Assembly (NCBI GenBank): GCA_021815655.1
Contig: JAKAGJ010000191.1
Location: forward strand, 1-5,451
Length of the DNA stretch: 5,451 nucleotides
Direction: 5' to 3'
Origin: Deltaproteobacteria bacterium
GTDB lineage: Bacteria; Desulfobacterota; Desulfarculia; Desulfarculales; Desulfarculaceae
In this document: positions 1 through 5,042 of the stretch, piece by piece
How the letters are laid out: the number at the start of each line of letters is the position of its first letter
How positions within the stretch are numbered: position 1 is the first letter of the stretch
Program-made: the position numbers and the translations under genes
The notes under the pieces: generated by a model
The model's database searches: none
What the model saw: the letters and a program-made list of their open reading frames with translations, nothing else
What the model was told of the DNA's origin: nothing

Positions 1-299
1 GCCCGGATGTGGTCCCGGGCCCGCAGGGTCAGGTCGATGAGTTGCGGCGAACAGGCGATGCTCCCCGAGCGCGCCTGATCCAGGGCCGACTCCACCTCGT
101 GGGTGAACTCCGCCACAGCCTCGAAGCCGAACATGGCGCCGGAGCCCTTGATGGTGTGCATGGCCCGGAAGATGCGCCCCAAGAGGCCCTGATCCTCGGG
201 GCTGTCCTCCCATTCCAGGAGGGAAGTCTCCAGCTCCGCCAGCAACTCGTTGGCCTCCTCTCGGAAGGCCTGGCGGTGTGCTTGCAGTTCGTCGGTCAT
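1..299 (-). CDS. cheA: Chemotaxis histidine kinase CheA, N-terminal Hpt domain (3' truncated by window)
   Basis: The first 99 or so residues of CheA are present; the rest lies beyond position 1. The ATG at 299-297 overlaps the CheY stop by 4 bp, with AAGGTG 5 nt upstream. The visible part is an Hpt (P1) domain: FREEANELLAELETSLLEWE forms the first helix, followed by IFRAMHTIKGSGAMFGF with the phosphorylation-site histidine H48, then FTHEVESALDQARSG and LIDLTLRARDHIR. In CheA the catalytic domain transfers phosphate from ATP to this histidine, and P1 then donates it to CheY-type receivers. The HTIKGSGAMFGF context in a cheY-linked gene makes CheA much more likely than a hybrid-kinase Hpt protein, but the dimerisation, kinase and CheW-like domains cannot be seen in this window. 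Confidence 0.9.
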   Translation of the reverse strand, partial: MTDELQAHRQAFREEANELLAELETSLLEWEDSPEDQGLLGRIFRAMHTIKGSGAMFGFEAVAEFTHEVESALDQARSGSIACSPQLIDLTLRARDHIR

Positions 300-661
300 C
301 CCAGCACCTTCTTGACCACGGCCAAAAGCTGCTCGGGCTTGAAGGGCTTTACTATCCAGCCCGTGGCGCCGGCGGCCTTGCCGGCCTGCTTCTTGGTGTC
401 CTGGGACTCGGTGGTCAATAAAATGATGGGCAGGTATTTGAAGCTGGGGTTGGCGCGCACCCAACGCGTCAGCCCTATGCCGTCGAGGTTGGGCATGTTG
501 AGGTCGGTGATGAGCATGTGCACCTGGGCGGTGGACATCTTGCGCTGGGCGTCGCCGCCGTCAACGGCCTCGACCACGTTGTAGCCGGCCTGCTTGAGGG
601 TGAAACCAACCATCTGACGCACGCTGCTCGAGTCGTCCACGGTCATGATCGTCTTGCTCAT
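296..661 (-). CDS. cheY: Chemotaxis response regulator CheY
   Basis: A 121-residue CheY, the usual length, with the full active site: D9/D10 (TVDDSSSVRQM), phosphorylation-site D53 (MLITDLNMPNLDGIGL), switch T83 in LLTTESQ and K105 in VKPFKPEQL. It would take phosphate from CheA H48 and carry the output of the pathway to a motor, pilus or regulatory target. The ATG at 661 overlaps the STAS stop (ATGA) and has GGAAGGTGA just upstream inside the STAS gene. Its own stop overlaps the CheA start in the same way (ATGA at 299-296). Such close coupling to CheA makes it the primary CheA substrate. Family assignment is very secure; whether it controls flagella or another process cannot be told here. 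Confidence 0.95.
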   Translation of the reverse strand: MSKTIMTVDDSSSVRQMVGFTLKQAGYNVVEAVDGGDAQRKMSTAQVHMLITDLNMPNLDGIGLTRWVRANPSFKYLPIILLTTESQDTKKQAGKAAGATGWIVKPFKPEQLLAVVKKVLG

Positions 662-999
662 TGCTCACCTTCCATGTTCCAGAGGCAATCCGTGTCCCCG
701 GGGCCGTCGCATCCCCCTTGGCGCAGAAAACCCGCCCTGGCCACGGCTTCCCGAAAGTCGGAGGAAGAGCCGGAGCCAAGGGTCAGGCGCTTGCCCTGCC
801 TGCGGGCGCTGCGATGGGCGGCGCAAAGCAGTTGCAAACAACTCAGCCCCACCTCGCGCGCTTCGGCCAGGTCCACCTCCAGCCACTGGGCCTGCTCCAG
901 GGCCCGCAGCAAGGCCTCATGCATTTCTTCAGCCTGCTGGATGCCCAATTGTCCCCTGAGCACCAATGGCATCGGCTCACACTCCCCCAAATTAGCCAT
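658..999 (-). CDS. STAS-domain protein (anti-sigma-factor-antagonist fold)
   Basis: A 113-residue single-domain protein. Residues about 10-95 follow the STAS pattern: a beta strand (PLVLRGQLGI), a helix of the EEMHEALLRALEQ type, the core strand WLEVDLAEAREV, then GLSCLQLLCAAHRSARRQGKRLTLG. Aligned with SpoIIAA-type sequences (D-S-S-G-L), the usual Asp and Gly are replaced by Gly and Cys, but the position of the phosphorylated serine is kept as S53. The STAS fold usually works as a phosphorylation-dependent partner-binding switch; STAS proteins encoded in chemosensory operons are thought to act as adaptors. The ATG at 999 has AGGGAG about 9 nt upstream, and 24 bp separate it from the MCP-like stop. 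Its stop overlaps the CheY start by 4 bp (ATGA). No kinase partner is visible in the window, so a phosphorylation role is uncertain. Confidence 0.85.
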   Translation of the reverse strand: MANLGECEPMPLVLRGQLGIQQAEEMHEALLRALEQAQWLEVDLAEAREVGLSCLQLLCAAHRSARRQGKRLTLGSGSSSDFREAVARAGFLRQGGCDGPGDTDCLWNMEGEQ

Positions 1000-1023
1000 G
1001 ATGTTCGTCTCCCTACCGCGCTT

Positions 1024-3009
1024 TCAAAAAAGCTCCACGTTGTCTCCAAGGTCCGGGTTCTCTGCAAGCGCCGTCGCGGCGGGCGGCAAGGCCGCTTCCG
1101 GGGCGGGCTCACCTGTCTCGGGCGGGACGGCGCTGGAGGTATCGGGAACCCCCTGGGACCAGGCCTGGTGAATCCGCCGCTCGCTGGCCATGGTGTAGCG
1201 CTCGGAGACAAGGGCGGCCTCGCCGCTGGCGGCCACGGGGTTCAACCTCTTGCCCGCGGCCCTCTGGCCCGGCAGCCGTTGCAGGCAATCCATGACCTCC
1301 GTGACGCCACGCTTTATGGCCAGATGGAAGTTGATGCCCGCGGCGCCTCCTTCCAGGCGGTCGGCCAGATCGCGGCCGTCACGCTCCATCTCTCCCAAAA
1401 GGCTATTGCAGGCCAGGCGGTCCGAGCGTATGGCCTCCAGGACCACCCCCAGTTCCTGGACTGTCCGGTCGCCAGGTCCGGCATCCAATTCCATGGCCCG
1501 GCGTAGCGACCCCGCCGACTGGCTCATATGGCTCAGTACCCCCGCCAGGGACTGGGTGGTGGCCTGGGCCTCGGCTGAAAGGTCCTGGATGGCCTGGGCC
1601 AGGCTCTCCAGGGCCGCTCCCTGGCGGCCCAGGCGGGCGGACTTGATGGCCGCGTTCAGGGCCACGAACTTTATGGAATAGCTGATGCTGTCGATGGCCC
1701 GCAGAGAGGAGCCTACCTGTTCCAGGGTCTGTACCACCGACTCCACCAGGCCGCGCAGCCGCGCCAGGGCTTGTTCCATCTGGCCGGCGAGGTCCATGAC
1801 TCCCGAGAGATTCGCCTCCAGCCGCTCCAGAAAGGACGACTCTTGGGCGTCCTCGCCCCGCATCAAGAGGTGCGCCTCCCGGGCCACTTCGCGCACCGAG
1901 CCGGCGATGCCGCGCAAGCTGGATTGCATGGTCCCGGCCGCCCGCTCCAGTTCCTCCATGGCGTGGCCCAAAAGCGCGGTTTGCAGACCGCAAATTTCGG
2001 CGGGCGAGGCCTCGGGCCTGCCCTCCACCAAGGTGGACAAAACCTCCTGCACGTGCTCCAGGCGTTGGCGGGTGATGTCGTGGAACTGCATGGAGGAAAC
2101 CACCTCGCCCACGTTGGCGTGCACCTGGCGGGTGCTGGCGGACATCCGGGCGGCGGCCACCTCGGAGTGGCCGCGCCGCTGCCGCAGTTCCCGCAGGCTT
2201 TGGCCGATCACCGCCACCAGGTTGCCCACGTCGCCGCTGAGGCCGGCTCCCAGGCCGTCCATGCTCCCCAGGGTTTGATCCAGGCGCGCGCTCAAGTTGC
2301 CCAACTGGGAGGCCATGCCCTCGGTCTGCTCGCGGATGGTGTCCGACAGGCGCGAAACCTCTTCGGCCAGAAACTGGAAGCCCTCGTCCTGGCCCTGCAA
2401 GCGGGCGCTTTCCATGCGGGTGGAGATGCCCAGCACCCTGAGTCCCATCACCATCTTTTGAAACCCGGCCAAGGGGCGGCTGGCGGTGGCGGCCTCCTGT
2501 CGTACCGAGGCCAGGATACGCAGGCTCTCGGCAAAGCCGGCCTGGGATTTCTTGAAACGAACCTTGGTGTCCTCGACCAGGCGCTCCAGACGCTGCGTGG
2601 CCTCCGATACGGCCTGGCCCGAGACCAGGTCCACCATGCGGGCGCCCTGGTCGGTCATGGCCTGGGCCAAGACGAAAAACTCCTGCACCTGTTCTCCCAG
2701 GCGCAGGAAGTCACCCTCGCTGGAGCCGGTGACCTGCCGCAGTTGACCCAGGGCCCCGCCCAGATCCTGCCTGAACCGGCGACCCAGCATGCCCCCACCC
2801 CTGAGGCTGGCCATCCGCCTCCACAGCCATTGCCGGGCGTCGCGCCACCAGGTTAGGCCTTGGTGGCCCAGACTCCGCGCGGCCCGCAGCTTGTCCATCA
2901 GGCGATGACCAGCTTGCGCCTGGCGGGACCGCGGAGTTCCCTGGAAGGAGCCCTGGCCGGGCGGACCCGGGCAGACGGGAGCGGTGTCCAGCAAGGGCTC
3001 AGGAGGCAT
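1024..3009 (-). CDS. Soluble MCP-like coiled-coil protein with duplicated hairpin and CheZ-like DxxxQ motif
   Basis: A 661-residue, mostly helical protein with no signal peptide or transmembrane helix, so cytoplasmic. Residues 1-37 are Pro/Gly-rich; a Trp-rich basic stretch follows at 53-65. An MCP-hairpin-like segment lies at about 186-221 (MESAR then GFQFLAEEVSRL) and another at about 439-479 (ALNAAIKSARLGRQG). About 105 residues after each comes a related segment: QFHDITRQRLEHV (D311, Q315) and NFHLAIKRGVTEV. The first resembles the CheZ phosphatase active site, with Asp and Gln four apart. A disordered tail from about 583, Pro/Ala-rich at 625-649, ends in GDNVELF. No standard methylation sites or sensor domain are evident. 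The ATG at 3009 has GGAG 7 nt upstream; a TTG at 3030 would add 7 residues and an ATG at 2898 would remove 37. It sits between receiver and STAS genes in a CheY-CheA operon. It may serve as soluble receptor or scaffold, CheY-P phosphatase, or both. MCP relationship is fairly sure; phosphatase function is inference. Confidence 0.88.
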   Translation of the reverse strand: MPPEPLLDTAPVCPGPPGQGSFQGTPRSRQAQAGHRLMDKLRAARSLGHQGLTWWRDARQWLWRRMASLRGGGMLGRRFRQDLGGALGQLRQVTGSSEGDFLRLGEQVQEFFVLAQAMTDQGARMVDLVSGQAVSEATQRLERLVEDTKVRFKKSQAGFAESLRILASVRQEAATASRPLAGFQKMVMGLRVLGISTRMESARLQGQDEGFQFLAEEVSRLSDTIREQTEGMASQLGNLSARLDQTLGSMDGLGAGLSGDVGNLVAVIGQSLRELRQRRGHSEVAAARMSASTRQVHANVGEVVSSMQFHDITRQRLEHVQEVLSTLVEGRPEASPAEICGLQTALLGHAMEELERAAGTMQSSLRGIAGSVREVAREAHLLMRGEDAQESSFLERLEANLSGVMDLAGQMEQALARLRGLVESVVQTLEQVGSSLRAIDSISYSIKFVALNAAIKSARLGRQGAALESLAQAIQDLSAEAQATTQSLAGVLSHMSQSAGSLRRAMELDAGPGDRTVQELGVVLEAIRSDRLACNSLLGEMERDGRDLADRLEGGAAGINFHLAIKRGVTEVMDCLQRLPGQRAAGKRLNPVAASGEAALVSERYTMASERRIHQAWSQGVPDTSSAVPPETGEPAPEAALPPAATALAENPDLGDNVELF

Positions 3010-3379
3010 CCGCTTGCTCCAGTTCCTCAAAGGTGCGGCGCAGGTCCTCGGGGGTGAATGGCTTGGCCAGGAACCGGCAGTTGGGCAGTTGTCGGGCCTG
3101 CCGCCGCAGGCCCTCGTCCTGATAGGCGGAAATCAACACGGCCTTGAGCTTGGGGAACAGCCTCCGGCAGTTGAGTATCAATTCCAGGCCTGATTGACCG
3201 GGCAATACCTGGTCGGTAAGGACAAGCTCCACCGGCTCGCCGCCTCGCATGCTCTCACCTATCCTGCGCAAACCCTCCTCGGCGTCTTGGCACAGGATGG
3301 AGTGAAAGCCCAAGCGGGCCAGCCACAGCTCCAGCGCATTGCGAGTGCCCCGGTTGTCGTCGACCACCAGTACGCTCAA
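2999..3379 (-). CDS. Single-domain response regulator (CheY-like receiver)
   Basis: A 126-residue stand-alone receiver with no output domain, the first gene after the sigma-54 promoter. From the TTG start the acidic pair is D7/D8 (VLVVDDN), the phosphorylation site D56 (LTDQVLPGQSG), the switch residue S84 (LISAYQDEG) and the lysine K106 (LAKPFTPEDL). The frame runs upstream to another TTG at 3490, but that stretch reads as unrelated sequence, crosses the sigma-54 promoter and has no ribosome binding site, so the start at 3379 is preferred. Its end overlaps the start of the next gene by 11 bp. It differs clearly from the CheY at the far end of the operon. Likely roles are a second CheA target, a phosphate sink, or a protein-protein switch; the sequence cannot distinguish these. 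Confidence 0.92.
   Translation of the reverse strand: MSVLVVDDNRGTRNALELWLARLGFHSILCQDAEEGLRRIGESMRGGEPVELVLTDQVLPGQSGLELILNCRRLFPKLKAVLISAYQDEGLRRQARQLPNCRFLAKPFTPEDLRRTFEELEQADAS
3017..3020 (-). promoter_or_regulatory. Ribosome binding site supporting the ATG start of the MCP-like gene
   Basis: The minus strand reads GGAG, a 7-nt spacer, then ATG at 3009-3007. The alternative TTG at 3030 has no purine-rich site at a proper distance. The site lies inside the end of the preceding receiver gene, suggesting translational coupling. Confidence 0.55.
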
Positions 3380-3387
3380 CGGCCCTG

Positions 3388-3395
3388 CTCCCCTC
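3388..3395 (-). promoter_or_regulatory. Ribosome binding site deciding the TTG start of the receiver gene
   Basis: The minus strand reads GAGGGGAG, followed by an 8-nt spacer and TTG at 3379-3377. It is a strong Shine-Dalgarno sequence. It places the start immediately before the receiver's first beta strand (SVLVVDD), downstream of the predicted transcription start. Confidence 0.75.
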
Positions 3396-3438
3396 GTGGC
3401 ACTTGTCAGAAAAAATAATCTATTGGTGTCCCTGGGAA

Positions 3439-3454
3439 TGCAGGGGTGGTGCCA
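3439..3454 (-). promoter_or_regulatory. Sigma-54 (RpoN) promoter for the chemosensory operon
   Basis: On the minus strand this reads TGGCACCACCCCTGCA. Against the sigma-54 consensus TGGCAC-N5-TTGC it has a perfect TGGCAC -24 box and a CTGC -12 box, with the invariant GG (3453-3452) and GC (3441-3440) at the exact required spacing. The predicted transcription start is near 3428, leaving a 5' leader of about 49 nt before the TTG start at 3379. It lies between a sigma-54 activator gene and the operon in the same direction. This supports control of the receiver, MCP-like, STAS, CheY and CheA genes by sigma-54 and makes the adjacent activator the leading candidate regulator. Confidence 0.85.
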
Positions 3455-3485
3455 AGACTCCCTGTGAAGGGAACATGGTTTTCTG

Positions 3486-3525
3486 TGCAATTATTCTGCA
3501 TGATTAGGCGATAGAATTTATTGCA
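3486..3525. repeat. 40-bp inverted repeat, candidate enhancer (UAS) for the sigma-54 activator
   Basis: The arms are TGCAAT-t-ATTCT and AGAAT-tt-ATTGCA: eleven pairing bases per arm, interrupted by a 1-versus-2-base bulge, around a 15-bp centre. The centre lies about 78 bp upstream of the predicted sigma-54 transcription start, a position typical of enhancer sites bound by dimeric NtrC-type activators. The role is inferred from position and symmetry only. It could also be a hairpin in the activator's 3' untranslated RNA. Confidence 0.45.
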
Positions 3526-3558
3526 GTCCCAGCGAATGGCCAGGGCTGTTGACGACAA

Positions 3559-3576
3559 CTTGGCGTGCCCGCCAAG
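3559..3576. repeat. Perfect 7-bp stem palindrome CTTGGCG-N4-CGCCAAG (UAS or 3' hairpin)
   Basis: The stem is perfect (3559-3565 with 3570-3576) around a 4-base loop. It lies about 70 bp after the sigma-54 activator's stop codon and about 140 bp upstream of the predicted sigma-54 start. No T-tract follows on either strand, so it is a poor intrinsic terminator. An operator or enhancer half of the intergenic region, or a 3'-end stabilising hairpin, fits equally well. Confidence 0.4.
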
Positions 3577-3594
3577 AGGCTGGACGGCTTTTGC

Positions 3595-3614
3595 TTGTTA
3601 TAACTAGTTGTTAT
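3595..3614. repeat. AT-rich cluster of short palindromes and a TTGTTAT direct repeat
   Basis: TTGTTAT occurs at 3595-3601 and again at 3608-3614. It overlaps the palindromes GTTATAAC (3597-3604) and AACTAGTT (3602-3609), and ATAAC/GTTAT form an inverted pair around 5 bp. The tract begins 31 bp past the activator's stop and stands out from the GC-rich surroundings. It could be a protein-binding site or simply AT-rich intergenic DNA. Confidence 0.25.
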
Positions 3615-3644
3615 CTACTATGTCATTTTGACGTGCAAGACCGG

Positions 3645-5039
3645 TCAGATTGCCGCGCCGGATTCGTTCTCTTGCTTGAGCTTGCGCTGCAAAGTCCGTA
3701 GGGATATTCCCAGCTTCGTGGCGGCTTGGGTGCGGTTGCCGCCGCATTCCCGCAAGGCCCGATGGATAAGCAGGGTTTCCATCTCAGCCAAGGTGGCCGG
3801 CGTGGCCTCGTCTGGAGAGCCCGGCCCGTCCGCGGGCTCAAAGAGCGCCGGCAGGGAGGCCAGGGATAGAAAAGTCCCTTTTTCGAATATCACGCCGCCG
3901 GCCATCATGTTTTCCAGTTGGCGCACATTGCCGGGCAGGGGATGCGCCAGGAGCCGCTTGGCCAGGTCGGGCGCCAGGTCCACGATGTGCTTGCCGGCCT
4001 CGCGGGCATGACGGCGCAGGAAATGGCGGGCCAGCAACAGGATGTCCTTCTTACGCTCCCGCAAGGGGGGCACGGGGATGGTTACCGTGTTGAGCCGGTA
4101 AAAAAGGTCCTTGCGAAAGGCGTTGCGCTTGACCTCCTGCATCATGTCGCGGTTGGAGGCGCAGAGCAGGCGCACCTCGGCGGCCACGGGACGGTCGCTG
4201 CCCAGGGGATAGAACTCGCGCTCCTGGATGACTCGCAAGAGCTTGGCCTGCAATTCGCCGCTCAGCTCGGACACCTCGTCCAAAAACAGGGTACCCCCGT
4301 GCGCCGCCTCGAAAAAGCCCCTGCGGTTGGTCTCGGCCCCGGTATAGGCGCCCTTGACGTGCCCGAAGAAGTCGTCGCTGAACAGGTTCTGGCTGGCCGC
4401 GGCCATGTTGACCTTGATGAGGGGGCCAGCGGAGCGCCGGCTGAGTGCGTGGATGACGTTTACCAACAGCTCCTTGCCCGTGCCGGTCTCGCCGCAGATG
4501 AGCACGTTGTAGTCGGTGGGCGCCACGGCCTCGATCTGATGGAACACCCGGGCCATGGCCGGGTCCTCCGTCAACACCGCGGCGAAGGCCTCGGGATGTT
4601 GCAACTCGCTGAATGATGATTGGCGCAGATGCAGCGACAGCGCGTAGCGCAGCTCGTGGCGTTCCAGCGCGTTTTTCACCTCGGTGACCAGCTTGTGCTC
4701 CTCCACCGGTTTGACCAGATAGTCATAGGCGCCATAGCGCACCGCCTTGACCGCCGAGGGCAGGTCGTTCAAGGCGGTAATCATGAGGCACTCCACCTCG
4801 GGGAACTCCTCCTTGATCTGGCGCAAGAGCTGCAAGCCGTCCAGCCGCGGCATCACCTGGTCCAGGAGCACCAAACGGAATTGGTGCTTGCGCAATAGGT
4901 CGAGGACCCGGCCGGGGTCTGACACCACGGCCGGTTCGGGCAGCCCGGCCCGCACTATGGCCAGGCTGAAGCTGCGCAAGATCAGGTCCTCGTCATCCAC
5001 TATCAGGATGGGCGTGGGCTCCCGGGGAATGCTCTCCAT
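3645..5039 (-). CDS. NtrC-family sigma-54-dependent response regulator (receiver, AAA+, Fis HTH)
   Basis: A 464-residue transcription activator of the usual family length. When phosphorylated it is expected to oligomerise on upstream enhancer DNA and hydrolyse ATP to open sigma-54 promoters. Residues 9-125 are a receiver with D15/D16, phospho-acceptor D60 (LLDQVMP), T88 and K110. Residues about 155-395 are the AAA+ domain: Walker A GETGTGKE at 183-190, the sigma-54 contact loop GAYTGA at 230-235 (Tyr in place of the usual Phe), Walker B TLFLDE at 250-255, and arginines R309 and R315 in the FRKDLFYRL segment. After an acidic, Pro-rich linker (about 401-416), residues 423-455 form a Fis-type helix-turn-helix ([20 protein letters not shown]). 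The ATG start at 5039 gives [16 protein letters not shown], a normal receiver beginning. The gene follows the upstream receiver gene by 3 bp. A sigma-54 promoter lies about 190 bp beyond its stop and drives the next operon, which is its likely target. The exact orthologue is not recognisable. Confidence 0.96.
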   Translation of the reverse strand: MESIPREPTPILIVDDEDLILRSFSLAIVRAGLPEPAVVSDPGRVLDLLRKHQFRLVLLDQVMPRLDGLQLLRQIKEEFPEVECLMITALNDLPSAVKAVRYGAYDYLVKPVEEHKLVTEVKNALERHELRYALSLHLRQSSFSELQHPEAFAAVLTEDPAMARVFHQIEAVAPTDYNVLICGETGTGKELLVNVIHALSRRSAGPLIKVNMAAASQNLFSDDFFGHVKGAYTGAETNRRGFFEAAHGGTLFLDEVSELSGELQAKLLRVIQEREFYPLGSDRPVAAEVRLLCASNRDMMQEVKRNAFRKDLFYRLNTVTIPVPPLRERKKDILLLARHFLRRHAREAGKHIVDLAPDLAKRLLAHPLPGNVRQLENMMAGGVIFEKGTFLSLASLPALFEPADGPGSPDEATPATLAEMETLLIHRALRECGGNRTQAATKLGISLRTLQRKLKQENESGAAI

Positions 5040-5042
5040 GGC

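Noticed and set aside
661..1506. Plus-strand open frame of 281 codons across the STAS and MCP-like genes
   Set aside because: It spans two real genes on the other strand and their junction, and has low-complexity shadow composition.
1771..2856. Long plus-strand open frame (361 codons) opposite the MCP-like gene
   Set aside because: It is antisense to a gene with clear family motifs, rich in His/Gly/Leu/Gln as expected from GC-rich antisense frames, and shows no domain or ribosome site.
2999..3030. TTG at 3030 as start of the MCP-like gene
   Set aside because: It lacks a ribosome binding site; the ATG at 3009 has GGAG at 7 nt. The later ATG at 2898 also lacks a clear site, though it would remove the low-complexity N-terminus and cannot be fully excluded.
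3410..3415. Run of six T on the minus strand as an intrinsic terminator
   Set aside because: No GC-rich stem immediately precedes it, and it lies in the leader between the promoter and the first gene.
3397..3416. TGGCAC hexamer on the plus strand, possible second sigma-54 promoter facing the activator
   Set aside because: No GC dinucleotide occurs at the required -12 spacing, and no plus-strand gene follows.
3918..4616. Plus-strand open frame of 232 codons opposite the sigma-54 activator
   Set aside because: It mirrors conserved AAA+ coding sequence on the minus strand and has no recognisable motif.
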